64,000 nt of DNA, from assembly GCA_009699875.1 (NCBI GenBank), contig WLNI01000004.1, forward strand, positions 1 to 64,000. Direction: 5' to 3'. Shown here in pieces: positions 17,254 to 27,089 of this stretch. The position numbers and the translations under genes are program-made. The first letter of the stretch is position 1. Each line of letters starts with the position of its first letter. Under the pieces are notes generated by a model, which worked only from the letters and a program-made list of their open reading frames with translations, searched no databases and had not been told where the DNA came from. The stretch comes from Actinomycetota bacterium (GTDB lineage Bacteria; Actinomycetota; Acidimicrobiia; Acidimicrobiales; RAAP-2).

Positions 17254-18567
17254 TTGAGTTCAGCGATGACCACTCTCAACTTTTTCTCGAACACATCGCC
17301 ACACGGCCAACGGCTGACCTCCCTTCGCCGTCGGTTTTCGATGAGCCCCGTCGGCTGCGACGCACTCCTTTTTGGAATCTCTAGCCTGTTTGCGCTCGTG
17401 GTGGCCTTTGAGTCGAAGATTCCCCTCTATCGACAATGGGGCCAAATGGCTCTTGGCGTCTACGTCGCAGCGACGCTCGCTGGACTTGGACTCATCCTGG
17501 TTTCGAGGCGAAGGAGTGTCCAAGCTCTTCGTGGGTGGCTCACCGCCTTGGTGGTGGTAGGGACAGTTCTGATCCCACTCTCGTTCGAGGTTCATTGGCG
17601 CTTTAGCGTGACGCCACAAAGTCTTCACGTGCAGCCTGAGGTTGTGGTCATAGAGAACGCCGCCAACTTCCTCGCCCACGGCCACGACCCGTACCAAGCG
17701 ATCGTCGTGAACGGAACGCTGCAAGGCGGATCACCGGGGCTTCCGGCCTATGAATCATTCTTTCCGTACCTGCCAGCCATGACACTCTTCGGGCTACCCG
17801 CTGCAACACCGCTTCCGAAAGAGGCCACCGACGCACGGCTGTACTTTGTCTTTGGAACTCTCCTCGCTGTGGTGCTTGCTCTTTGGTACGCCCCAACAAG
17901 TAACAATCGACGCCTTCGCGCATTTCAAGTGGCGATAGCGCTTCCCTGGGCGGCATTGACGATGGTGACCGGTGGTGATGATCTCCCCATCATTGGCCTT
18001 CTTCTCGCCGGTATGGTTCTCGCGCAACGACGACGCCCTGGATGGTCGGGGATCGCCTTCGGCGTGGCGTGCGCCATGAAGTTCACCGCATGGCCTGTTG
18101 CCTTGCTCGCACTCTTCGCCGCACGAGACGCGACGGGGAAGCGCCGCCCGTGGCTGCTCACACTCGGCGCAGGAGTGATTGTGGTGCCGTGTGTTGTTGG
18201 AGGATTGATCTGGAATCCACAGACATTTATCGCCAACGTCGTGCAGTTTCCCTTAGGGCTCGCGGGGATCGAATCTCCAGCAGGATCGGCCCTACCGGGG
18301 CATATTTTGGTGACGGCGTTTCCATGGATTCGACAACTCTTTGTTGGAGTGTGCTCTGTGGCCGGAGCGCTTGCAATTCTTTGGTACCTCTGGAAGCGAC
18401 CTCCCCAAGATGCGGCCAAAGTGTGTCAAGTCAGCGCCACGGTCCTCCTCATCGCTATCCTCTTGGCGCCATCGACACGCATTGGCTACCTGCTCTACCC
18501 ACTCAACCTTTTTGTGTGGTCCTGGATGCTCTCTCCTGAGTCTGAAGAGATGCTGTCACCACTCTGA
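17254..18567 (+). CDS. polytopic membrane protein, probable GT-C (GT87-like) mannosyltransferase
   Basis: 437 residues with about ten hydrophobic segments. The large loop after the third segment contains HGHDPYQ (about residue 146) and a YESFFPYLPAM stretch, recalling the DUF2029/GT87 polyprenol-phosphate-mannose transferases of actinobacterial envelopes. The catalytic acidic residue cannot be named with certainty. The start is either TTG 17254 or ATG 17266; a TAGGAT at 17248-17253 directly abuts the TTG, so ATG 17266 is the more likely start. It ends 12 bases before a convergent gene. Confidence 0.6.
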   Translation: MSSAMTTLNFFSNTSPHGQRLTSLRRRFSMSPVGCDALLFGISSLFALVVAFESKIPLYRQWGQMALGVYVAATLAGLGLILVSRRRSVQALRGWLTALVVVGTVLIPLSFEVHWRFSVTPQSLHVQPEVVVIENAANFLAHGHDPYQAIVVNGTLQGGSPGLPAYESFFPYLPAMTLFGLPAATPLPKEATDARLYFVFGTLLAVVLALWYAPTSNNRRLRAFQVAIALPWAALTMVTGGDDLPIIGLLLAGMVLAQRRRPGWSGIAFGVACAMKFTAWPVALLALFAARDATGKRRPWLLTLGAGVIVVPCVVGGLIWNPQTFIANVVQFPLGLAGIESPAGSALPGHILVTAFPWIRQLFVGVCSVAGALAILWYLWKRPPQDAAKVCQVSATVLLIAILLAPSTRIGYLLYPLNLFVWSWMLSPESEEMLSPL

Positions 18568-18579
18568 GCCAAGCGTCGA

Positions 18580-19197
18580 TTACGCGTTCGAGGAAGCTTG
18601 ATAGAGGCGAATCGTATAGGTGGTGATCTGTTCGTTCTGCGCATTGAAGGTCGTGGGATGGATGATGACGCCTTCTTCCCAGTACCACCCGTCAGTCCCA
18701 GCTTTTTGGGCAAGAATCTCGATGCCCTTTCCGCCAGTAGGGGCTCCTGTTGAAAAGATCTTCCACCCTCGAGCCGCCATTTGAGAATGGAAAAATGAGT
18801 ACAGCGAGCCTTGTGATGATGTCGTCGAATAGAGGAATGCCACATCAAATGACGTGACCTGACCCCCTGTGTGGATCTGGCGGATCTGTGTCGAGCCATC
18901 AGGGATTACAACTGAATTCAAGATATCGTCCACTGGCTCTCCGGCGGCGACGAAGGGTGCAAAGGGATTAATGGACGACACCGTCAAACCAGCGCTTGAG
19001 TCGGCAATCGGGACAACACTTTTCGCAGGAGGCGTGTCACTGGTTACGACGTTGGAGACGATGACGACTCCAAGCATGAGAACGGCAAAAACGGGAACGA
19101 CAAGAGCCAACTTCAAACTCGTCGGCGCCACGCCAGGAGGGGGGAGTGGGCGACCACGCTTGTCGCGCTCAATCTGGGGAGGGGTGTCAACACTCAT
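18580..19197 (-). CDS. single-span membrane-anchored protein of unknown function
   Basis: 205 residues. A short basic, Pro-rich cytosolic N-terminus (1-27) precedes one membrane segment at about 28-52 (LALVVPVFAVLMLGVVIVSNVV). Residues 55-205 would then lie outside the cell. That part is soluble and contains FDVAFLYSTTSSQGSLYSFFHSQMAARGWKIF, the pattern of many envelope proteins that compare a measured value; no family is named with confidence. The ATG lies 6 bases after a TAGGCT -10 element (complement of 19204-19209). Confidence 0.7.
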   Translation of the reverse strand: MSVDTPPQIERDKRGRPLPPPGVAPTSLKLALVVPVFAVLMLGVVIVSNVVTSDTPPAKSVVPIADSSAGLTVSSINPFAPFVAAGEPVDDILNSVVIPDGSTQIRQIHTGGQVTSFDVAFLYSTTSSQGSLYSFFHSQMAARGWKIFSTGAPTGGKGIEILAQKAGTDGWYWEEGVIIHPTTFNAQNEQITTYTIRLYQASSNA

Positions 19198-19203
19198 GGG
19201 GTC

Positions 19204-19209
19204 AGCCTA
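19204..19209 (-). promoter_or_regulatory. -10 element of a leaderless promoter
   Basis: TAGGCT on the minus strand ends 6 bases before the ATG at 19197. Confidence 0.45.
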
Positions 19210-19222
19210 GGGGAGAGTCCCT

Positions 19223-20902
<1,680 letters not shown>

Positions 20903-20988
20903 AGCGCCAGATTCCAGAGCCAGAGCCATGTCGAAGAGGGCGTCCAAGGTCACGTCGTCGTAACTACCAGTGTGTGACTTCCAACGGG

Positions 20989-20994
20989 TACAAT
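20989..20994 (+). promoter_or_regulatory. -10 element upstream of the second MerR gene
   Basis: TACAAT is close to consensus. It overlaps an in-frame ATG at 20993 that would therefore be untranscribed, which supports ATG 21023 as the true start. Confidence 0.5.
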
Positions 20995-21022
20995 GGGTTC
21001 CTTGTCGGAAGGAAGTAGCACC

Positions 21023-21502
21023 ATGGAACAACTCACCACAAAGATCGAAGGATTTAGCGGCCCGCAAGTGTGCACACTTGTCGGTATTACCTATCGCCAA
21101 CTCGACTATTGGGCCCGGACGGGTCTCTTGACGCCGACGATCGCGAGCGCCAAAGGATCTGGCTCGAAGCGCCGGTACTCGTATCACGATGTGGTTGAGC
21201 TCAAGGTCATAAAGCGTCTCTTAGACGCAGGTGTTTCTCTTCAACGCGCTCGCCAGGCAGTCGAATGCCTACGTGACAACCTCGGCGTCGATTTGGCGGC
21301 AGCGAGTTTGATCTTGTCGAGCTCCACTTCTGTCTTGGCGATGAGTAATGGTGAGATCGTCGATCTCCTCGGTGGAGGCCAAGGCGTGCTCAACGTCGTT
21401 CCTATGGCTGGTGTCGTTTCAGAACTTGCCGCCGGGATTACTGAAATTGATGCACAACGCGAGTCCAAGGCTTCTCAGCGGCCAGAGTCTCGGACGGCAT
21501 GA
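21023..21502 (+). CDS. MerR-family regulator (Rv1830-like)
   Basis: 159 residues. Residues 8-75 are the MerR winged helix (SGPQVCTLVGITYRQLDYWARTGLL, RRYSYHDVVELKVIKRLLDAGVSLQ). The C-terminal half is hydrophobic with no metal-binding cysteines, like the Rv1830 group that sits next to the garA and gcv genes in mycobacteria. I chose ATG 21023 because GGAAGGAAG (21007-21015) lies seven bases before it. The next gene starts inside its stop codon. Role probably linked to the gcv region but unproven. Confidence 0.85.
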   Translation: MEQLTTKIEGFSGPQVCTLVGITYRQLDYWARTGLLTPTIASAKGSGSKRRYSYHDVVELKVIKRLLDAGVSLQRARQAVECLRDNLGVDLAAASLILSSSTSVLAMSNGEIVDLLGGGQGVLNVVPMAGVVSELAAGITEIDAQRESKASQRPESRTA

Positions 21503-21900
21503 TCGAAGCGCCGCTCCCTTTGACGTTGGAGCGGCGTCGACATCCCTGTTTGGCCCCGACCATGATGTCGGGCTTTGCGCACCCGTCAGAAGAGATCTTT
21601 GCGGGACTTCTCGACCTCTACGGGATTGAATGGAGTTACGAGCCGATCGAATTCACCCTCGAGTGGGGCCCCAAGGGGACCACACTGGCTGGATTTCGGC
21701 CTGACTTCTGGTTGCCGCAGCAGAACTGTTTTGTGGAGTTGACCACGGCAGAGCAACGCCTCGTCACCCGCAAAAACGCTAAGGTGCGGCGCCTCAAAGA
21801 GCTTTATCCAGAGATTGCCATTGAGGTCGTCTACCAGCGTGATTTCTACGCCTTGATTGCTCGTCACGGGATTGACGTATCAACGTCCTCGGCCGCCTAG
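21499..21900 (+). CDS. small PD-(D/E)XK-like protein of unknown function
   Basis: 133 residues with no family I can name firmly. The stretch from about 45 to 115 reads like a compact restriction-endonuclease core: YEP (possible first acidic position), then PDFWLP, then FVELTTAEQRLVTRKNAKVRRLKELYP and IEVVYQRDF. In true PD-(D/E)XK nucleases the last motif would be E-x-K; here it is E-L-T, so catalytic activity is doubtful. It is coupled to the MerR gene by an ATGA overlap and precedes gcvT by 29 bases. Confidence 0.65.
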   Translation: MIEAPLPLTLERRRHPCLAPTMMSGFAHPSEEIFAGLLDLYGIEWSYEPIEFTLEWGPKGTTLAGFRPDFWLPQQNCFVELTTAEQRLVTRKNAKVRRLKELYPEIAIEVVYQRDFYALIARHGIDVSTSSAA

Positions 21901-21929
21901 TCTCACCATGATGATCTGGCGAGGACACT

Positions 21930-22997
21930 GTGGCTGAAATGGGACTGCGCAGGACTGCTCTCTACGACGACCACGTCCAACTCGGCGCCAAGCTGGTTGA
22001 GTTTGGTGGATGGGAAATGCCTCTCTCCTATGGGGAAGGAACCGTCGCTGAGCACAAGGCCTGTCGAGAAGGAGCAGTTGTCTTTGACGTCTCACACCTC
22101 GGCACGGTGGCGCTTCGGGGACCAGACTCCCACGAGCTTCTTCAACGCACATTGACAAATGATCTTGCCAAGGTGAGACCCGGACGGGCGCAGTACACCC
22201 ATCTGCTCGATGACCAAGGCTCCGTCGTCGACGACATCATTGTGTGGTGGAGAGGCGACGATGTTTTTGACGTGATGCCGAATGCGTCGAATACCGACAG
22301 CGTGACGAGTGCCATTGGGGGAGAAGACGTCACCGAACAACGAAGCATTCTGGCGGTGCAAGGACCAGATGCTCGAAGGCTGCTTGGTCAACTGAGCCCT
22401 CAAGCCGCAGCAGTGAAGCGCTTCCATGTTGAGACGGTCGAGATCAATGGAGCAGACGTCGTGGTTGCTGGGACGGGTTACACCGGTGAAGACGGTCTTG
22501 AGTTGGCAATCCCCAACGACGAGGCATCTATGATTCTTGAACAACTTCTCGAAGCCGGAGTCACACCAGCTGGCCTTGGAGCGCGCGACACGCTGCGCCT
22601 CGAAGCAGGGCTGCCGCTACACGGCCACGAACTCGGTGACGGTATTACGCCATTGCAGGCAGGTCTGAGTTGGGTCGTCGGATGGGACAAGCCGGAGTTT
22701 CTCGGTCGCGAAGCACTGCTCACTGAGCGATCCACAGGGCCGTCGAGGGTGTTGACGGGATTCGTTAGTGAGGGGCGCCAACCCTTGCGAGACCATGCGG
22801 TTATTTCGAAAGATGGCGACGTCGTCGGAGAGACGACGAGTGGGAACTTCTCGCCGATGCGCTCCTGTGGCATCGCCCTTGGTTTTGTGAAGACTTCATC
22901 TGGGGTGATGATCGGAGATTCGCTCGAGATAGACATTCGTGGTCGCGTTCGTGAGGCCAGTGTGGTCCCACTGCCGTTCTGGCCGCAAAGGAGTTAA
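21930..22997 (+). CDS. gcvT: glycine cleavage system T protein (aminomethyltransferase)
   Basis: 355 residues. It moves the methylene group from the aminomethyl-lipoyl arm of GcvH to tetrahydrofolate and releases ammonia. Visible signatures are LYDDHVQLGAKLVEFGGWEMPLSY at the start, FDVSHLGTVAL, GYTGEDGLELAIP, GARDTLRLEAGLPLHGHEL and SPMRSCGIALGFV. It starts at GTG 21930 with GAGGA five bases upstream; the upstream TAGTCT at 21898-21903 may be the -10 of a promoter with a leader of about 20 bases. It is first in the operon gcvT-gcvPA-gcvPB. Confidence 0.95.
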   Translation: MAEMGLRRTALYDDHVQLGAKLVEFGGWEMPLSYGEGTVAEHKACREGAVVFDVSHLGTVALRGPDSHELLQRTLTNDLAKVRPGRAQYTHLLDDQGSVVDDIIVWWRGDDVFDVMPNASNTDSVTSAIGGEDVTEQRSILAVQGPDARRLLGQLSPQAAAVKRFHVETVEINGADVVVAGTGYTGEDGLELAIPNDEASMILEQLLEAGVTPAGLGARDTLRLEAGLPLHGHELGDGITPLQAGLSWVVGWDKPEFLGREALLTERSTGPSRVLTGFVSEGRQPLRDHAVISKDGDVVGETTSGNFSPMRSCGIALGFVKTSSGVMIGDSLEIDIRGRVREASVVPLPFWPQRS

Positions 22998-22999
22998 TC

Positions 23000-24376
23000 G
23001 TGCCGGACTACATGCCTCACACCGACGAAGAGATTGCCTCAATGGTGGCCTTCTTGGGCCTTGATTCAATTGAGCAGCTCTTTGACGCCATCCCGAAGGC
23101 CCTGCAAGTTGCCGGTGGCCTTTCGCTGCCTCAAGGAATGCCTGAGCCCGACGTGATGGCATCGATGAAAACATTCGCAAAGATGAATAAAGCAGGAGCC
23201 GATCAACTGATCTGTTTCGCCGGAGCTGGCGCTTACGACCATGAGATTCCCACGGTGGTTCGGACCTTGGGTGGTCGTGGCGAGTTCGTGACTGCCTATA
23301 CGCCCTACCAACCAGAAGTTGCTCAAGGTGTCCTGCAGGCGATTTTCGAGTTTCAGACCATGGTCTCTCGGATCTCAGGCTTGCCTGTCGCCAACGCCTC
23401 TCTCTATGACGGATCAGCAGCGGTGACTGAGGCCGTAAATCTCGCAGTCGCAGCCTCTAAGAACGAAACGGTTTATCTCTCGAGCGGCGTTCACCCGCAC
23501 TGGCGATCTGTGGTGAAGACCTTTGCCCGAGGCACCGGACACAATATCGTTGAGGTTCCACTGAACAATGGCGTCAGTGATTTTGATGCCGTCAAAGACG
23601 CTGGGCCTCCAGGAGTCATTGTGGTTGGTCATCCGACCTATCTCGGCACCCTCGAAGATTTAGCCGACGTGCGCTCGCGGTGTGACGAGGCCGGGGCCCT
23701 GATGGTGGTCGCAGCAGACCCGGTGGCCACTGGGGTGCTTCGCAGTGCTGGAAGTTGGGGAGCTGACGTGGTGGTAGGGGAGGGGCAAGCATTCGGAACC
23801 TCACTCGGCTTTGGTGGACCGTACCTTGGACTCTTTGCGTGCACCATGGATCAGGTGCGTCGTCTTCCTGGACGCCTGGTCGGCGAGACGGTGGACGAAG
23901 AGGGTCGCCGAGCGTACGTGACGACGCTTCGAGCACGAGAACAAGATATTCGTCGCGAAAAGGCAACGTCGAATGTCTGCACAAACCAAACACTCATGGC
24001 GGTCGTTGCAGCCATTCAACTTGGGTGGCTTGGGACACAGGGACTTCGCGAGATCGCCGAGCGAAGTGTGCGGTCCACGAGATATCTCTTAGAAGGAGTA
24101 ACAAAGATCGATGGAGTTGAACCGCTCCTTCCAGGTGTCGCCACAGTACGAGACGTTGCAATCACGACGCCGCTCAAAGCAGACCTTGTTCTTGAGCGAC
24201 TCGCAGAGGAAGGCTTCCTCGGAGGCTTAGCGCTCAGCGCGCTCACTGACGAGGGTGATGGGTCGGTCGAGCCAAACCTACGCGAACACGCGATTTTGAT
24301 GTCGGCGACCGAAAAGCGGACCAAGGACGAGATTGATCAGTTTGTCACGGCACTCACAAAGGCGGTCGTCAAATGA
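23000..24376 (+). CDS. gcvPA: glycine decarboxylase subunit 1 (P protein, N-terminal half)
   Basis: 458 residues, the alpha subunit of the split P protein. With GcvPB it decarboxylates glycine and loads the aminomethyl group on GcvH. Typical stretches are MPHTDEEIASMVAFLGL, CFAGAGAYDHEIP, YTPYQPEVAQGVLQAIFEFQTM, ASLYDGSAAVTEAVNLA and REKATSNVCTNQTLMAV. It starts at GTG 23000, two bases after gcvT, and overlaps gcvPB by four bases. Mycobacteria and E. coli have the fused form, so the split form separates this genome from those. Confidence 0.95.
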   Translation: MPDYMPHTDEEIASMVAFLGLDSIEQLFDAIPKALQVAGGLSLPQGMPEPDVMASMKTFAKMNKAGADQLICFAGAGAYDHEIPTVVRTLGGRGEFVTAYTPYQPEVAQGVLQAIFEFQTMVSRISGLPVANASLYDGSAAVTEAVNLAVAASKNETVYLSSGVHPHWRSVVKTFARGTGHNIVEVPLNNGVSDFDAVKDAGPPGVIVVGHPTYLGTLEDLADVRSRCDEAGALMVVAADPVATGVLRSAGSWGADVVVGEGQAFGTSLGFGGPYLGLFACTMDQVRRLPGRLVGETVDEEGRRAYVTTLRAREQDIRREKATSNVCTNQTLMAVVAAIQLGWLGTQGLREIAERSVRSTRYLLEGVTKIDGVEPLLPGVATVRDVAITTPLKADLVLERLAEEGFLGGLALSALTDEGDGSVEPNLREHAILMSATEKRTKDEIDQFVTALTKAVVK

Positions 24377-25926
24377 GCGAAGGAATGATCGAAGAGACTC
24401 ACAAGAGTGCTGCGGGAGGAAGAGCATCATCGGCACCGTTGCTAGGTGACGATCGAGAACCAACCTTGTTCGAGTTCTCTGTCCCTGGAAGGACGGCCTA
24501 TCAACTGAGAACGAATGAGATTCCTGCGATTGACATCACGGAGCTCCTCCCCGTAGAGCATCTGCGATCGGAACCCGTTGAGCTCGCCGACGTCTCTGAG
24601 CGAGATCTTGTCGCGCACTTCACACGGCTCTCGCATCGCCAATTTGCTGTTGACCTAGGAGCGTATCCACTCGGGTCGTGCACGATGAAGTACAACCCAA
24701 AAATCTGCGATGAAGTTGCGGGTCTTCCAGGACTGGCCGATGTCCATCCGGGAACCCCAGCGGCGCTCGTGCAGGGTTGGTTGGCGCTCATGCTTGAAAC
24801 TGAACACGTGCTCTGCGAAGTGACGGGTATGGCCGCGGCGACGTTGCAACCAGCAGCGGGAGCCGCGGGTGAGTTGACAGGACTCCTTTTGATGGGGGCA
24901 TACCACGAAGCTCGAGGAGAGAAGCGAACGCGCGTCATCATTCCTGACTCAGCTCATGGGACTAATCCGGCGTCGGTGACCCTCGGGGGATTTGAAGTGA
25001 CGACCTTGCCAACCGACGAACGGGGCCTGGTTGATCTTGAAGCGCTCAAGGCGGCACTTGATGGCGACGTCGCTGGGATCATGTTGACGAATCCCAATAC
25101 CTTGGGACTCTTCGAAGAGGACATCAAGGAGATCGCAGAAGCGGTTCACGAGGTTGGGGGACTGCTCTACTACGACGGGGCAAATCTGAACGCGATTTTG
25201 GGAGTCATTCGACCAGGCGACATGGGCTTCGACATCGTTCATATGAATCTTCACAAGACCTTTGCCACGCCACATGGTGGGGGAGGACCAGGTGCTGGTC
25301 CGGTCGCCGTCTCCGAGCGTCTGGTGCCATTTCTTCCTGGACCAAAGCCGGTCCAACATGACGACGGGACTTTTGGCTGGATGTCACCCGAGCACTCCAT
25401 CGGAAGAGTGCACGCGTGGCACGGTAATACCTTGGTCCTTGCTCGAGCTCTGACGTATCTCAAGATCCATGGGGGAGATGGTCTGCGACGAGTTGCTGAG
25501 CGTGCGGTTTTAAACGCCAACTGGCTACGCGTTCGACTCGCCGAGCACTATCCAGCGGCCTATGACAAGACCTGCATGCACGAAGTCGTGGTGAGTGCGG
25601 GAGCGATGAAGCGCAAAACCGGCGTCAAGGGCCTGGACGTGGCGAAGCGGCTTTTAGAAGAGGGCTTTCACTCGCCAACGGTCTACTTCCCGCTGATCGT
25701 CGAAGAGGCGCTGATGTTTGAGCCCACCGAGACCGAAAGTCTCCAGACGCTTGAAGCGTTGGCAGACGCACTCGATCGTATTGCACTCGAAGCAGAGAGT
25801 GATCCCGATGCCCTTCATGCGGCGCCGAGGACCACACCTGTTCGTCGTGTCGACGAGGCACGTGCGGCACGGATGCTTATCCCAACGCAAGACGCACGAG
25901 ATGAGGCACTCGGACTTTCGACGTAG
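24373..25926 (+). CDS. gcvPB: glycine decarboxylase subunit 2 (P protein, C-terminal half)
   Basis: 517 residues, carrying the pyridoxal-phosphate site. The predicted PLP lysine is K295 in NLHKTFATPHGGGGPG. Other signatures are LGSCTMKYNPKI, DVHPGTPAALVQGWL, AGAAGELTGLLLM and YYDGANLNAILG. The length is slightly above the usual 480-490 because of a 25-residue N-terminal extension rich in Ser and Ala. ATG 24373 overlaps gcvPA by four bases. It ends 29 bases before the convergent crcB gene. Confidence 0.95.
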   Translation: MSEGMIEETHKSAAGGRASSAPLLGDDREPTLFEFSVPGRTAYQLRTNEIPAIDITELLPVEHLRSEPVELADVSERDLVAHFTRLSHRQFAVDLGAYPLGSCTMKYNPKICDEVAGLPGLADVHPGTPAALVQGWLALMLETEHVLCEVTGMAAATLQPAAGAAGELTGLLLMGAYHEARGEKRTRVIIPDSAHGTNPASVTLGGFEVTTLPTDERGLVDLEALKAALDGDVAGIMLTNPNTLGLFEEDIKEIAEAVHEVGGLLYYDGANLNAILGVIRPGDMGFDIVHMNLHKTFATPHGGGGPGAGPVAVSERLVPFLPGPKPVQHDDGTFGWMSPEHSIGRVHAWHGNTLVLARALTYLKIHGGDGLRRVAERAVLNANWLRVRLAEHYPAAYDKTCMHEVVVSAGAMKRKTGVKGLDVAKRLLEEGFHSPTVYFPLIVEEALMFEPTETESLQTLEALADALDRIALEAESDPDALHAAPRTTPVRRVDEARAARMLIPTQDARDEALGLST

Positions 25927-25955
25927 TGTGCGCTGTTCAAGAAACGTAGAGAGAA

Positions 25956-26324
25956 CTACATCGAGCCAAGCGCAACACCAAGCGCTGCTGCGCCAACCGA
26001 GAGGATCAGGGTTCCAAAGGTAGCGAATGACGCTCTCATGTAGCGACGTTCTTCAAGGAGTTCGACCACTTCGTAGGAAAGCGTCGATGCCGTAGTGAAG
26101 CCTCCGAGAAATCCAGTGAGCATGAGCAACGTGAAGGTAGGCGAGGTGCTCTCGTATGCAGTCACGCCGAGGACCACCCCTGCTACGCCAGATCCAAAAA
26201 TGTTGATTGCAGCGGTCCCAAAGGGGAACGACCGACCCCAGGTGGTACCGATCAGTCGATCAATCAAGAACCGAGTAACAGCTCCCAGCCCACCCAAGAG
26301 CGCCACGAGGGCCCATAGCGTCAT
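25956..26324 (-). CDS. crcB: fluoride channel subunit (CrcB/Fluc), second copy
   Basis: 122 residues, four membrane segments, the normal Fluc length. Signature segments are FGTAAINIFGSGVAGVVLG and the central GFLGGFTTASTLSYE. Fluc channels are dual-topology dimers that expel fluoride; organisms with two adjacent genes usually make a heterodimer. The ATG at 26324 overlaps the stop of the upstream crcB (ATGA), so the two are made together. The open frame upstream of 26324 overlaps that gene and is not part of this protein. Confidence 0.92.
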   Translation of the reverse strand: MTLWALVALLGGLGAVTRFLIDRLIGTTWGRSFPFGTAAINIFGSGVAGVVLGVTAYESTSPTFTLLMLTGFLGGFTTASTLSYEVVELLEERRYMRASFATFGTLILSVGAAALGVALGSM

Positions 26325-26791
26325 GAGGCCTCCTCTGTGCGAGAGAGGCGTCGACCAGCGAAGAGGCCAAGGGCAGCGAACCCAATGTTGGAAACCAAGG
26401 TCATGATCCACACGGCCAGACCATTCCAGATCTTCCCGTCGTGGCTGAGAGTCAAAAAGATCACTGTGACGCCTCCATAGGTCGTCCAGCCTCCAAGGAT
26501 TCCAGTTACCAAAAAGAGGCGAAGGCCCACTCGAGTGGTCGGCGAACGAAAAAAGGCCCCGATGAGGACACCGATAAGGAGACACCCGAGCGCATTGATC
26601 ACCAAAACGGTCTCACCGAATCCCTGAGACGTCGACGGATAGAGAGATTCAGCGCCTTGGCGAGCAAAGGTGCCGATGGCTCCTCCACAAAGCACCCAGA
26701 GGAGGTGGAGGGGATTCAGCCCAACGAGTGGTCGGGGCGCCTCATAGTCTGGGTCGAGCGTCTCTGATCCCGTAAGGTCTCTCCCTGGCAC
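26321..26791 (-). CDS. crcB: fluoride channel subunit (CrcB/Fluc), first copy
   Basis: 156 residues. After a 25-residue hydrophilic N-terminus come four membrane segments with GGAIGTFARQGAE, VINALGCLLIGVLIG and the central GILGGWTTYGGVTV. The last segment differs from the usual GGxTTFSTF by Tyr-Gly-Gly in place of Phe-Ser-Thr, a pattern expected of one member of a heterodimer. It starts at GTG 26791; TAACCT on its own strand ends six bases before this codon, so it is probably leaderless and carries no fluoride riboswitch. Confidence 0.9.
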   Translation of the reverse strand: MPGRDLTGSETLDPDYEAPRPLVGLNPLHLLWVLCGGAIGTFARQGAESLYPSTSQGFGETVLVINALGCLLIGVLIGAFFRSPTTRVGLRLFLVTGILGGWTTYGGVTVIFLTLSHDGKIWNGLAVWIMTLVSNIGFAALGLFAGRRLSRTEEAS

Positions 26792-26797
26792 GTCATG

Positions 26798-26803
26798 AGG
26801 TTA
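26798..26803 (-). promoter_or_regulatory. -10 element of a leaderless promoter for the crcB pair
   Basis: TAACCT on the minus strand ends 6 bases before the GTG start of the first crcB gene. Confidence 0.4.
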
Positions 26804-26872
26804 GACGCCTTCCTGTGGCGGTCTTAGGTGCGACGGTGATCAGACCTCCTTAGGGGCGCGTTGGTGATGAGG

Positions 26873-26892
26873 GGAGGGTGCCCTCCGGAGGG
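26873..26892 (+). repeat. alternating GGAGGG / CCCTCC / GGAGGG dyads
   Basis: GGAGGG (26873-26878), CCCTCC (26881-26886) and GGAGGG (26887-26892) follow one another. The middle element can pair with either flank, so one strand can form two mutually exclusive stems, and CCCTCCGGAGGG is a perfect palindrome. It lies in the intergenic region between crcB and the lipoprotein gene. Function unknown. Confidence 0.5.
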
Positions 26893-26914
26893 ACTCTCGA
26901 CAGATCTCCATAAC

Positions 26915-26945
26915 TTGACATAATGAACATTATCGGCGGTAAAGA
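26915..26945 (+). promoter_or_regulatory. promoter with overlapping inverted repeat, upstream of the lipoprotein gene
   Basis: A consensus -35 TTGACA (26915-26920) is followed after 19 bases by TAAAGA (26940-26945). Between them lies a perfect 14-base inverted repeat, ATAATG-AA-CATTAT (26920-26933), which overlaps the last base of the -35 and could be a repressor site. The downstream gene begins at 27090, so the transcript would have a leader of about 135 bases. Apart from this, the 298-base gap holds no gene that I can see. Confidence 0.4.
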
Positions 26946-27089
26946 GAGGGCAAAATAGCCTTATCTAGGTGCTATCACCATCCCAGAGTGACTCTCCCTT
27001 CGATCTGGACAGATCAGGCTCAGGCAATTGAGATGGACCTTCTGAGTCCCAGTAAGTAAAGTTATGAACAGGTTCCAAGGGGGTTTCCG

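Noticed and set aside
21901-21929. Glycine riboswitch before gcvT
   Set aside because: Only 29 bases separate gcvT from the preceding gene; no aptamer can fit and no conserved core is seen.
26792-26880. Fluoride (crcB) riboswitch upstream of the crcB pair
   Set aside because: The minus-strand sequence lacks the GGNGAUGG start and the UGAUGRCNCCU end of the motif in the right order, and a -10 element only 6 bases from the start codon leaves no leader.
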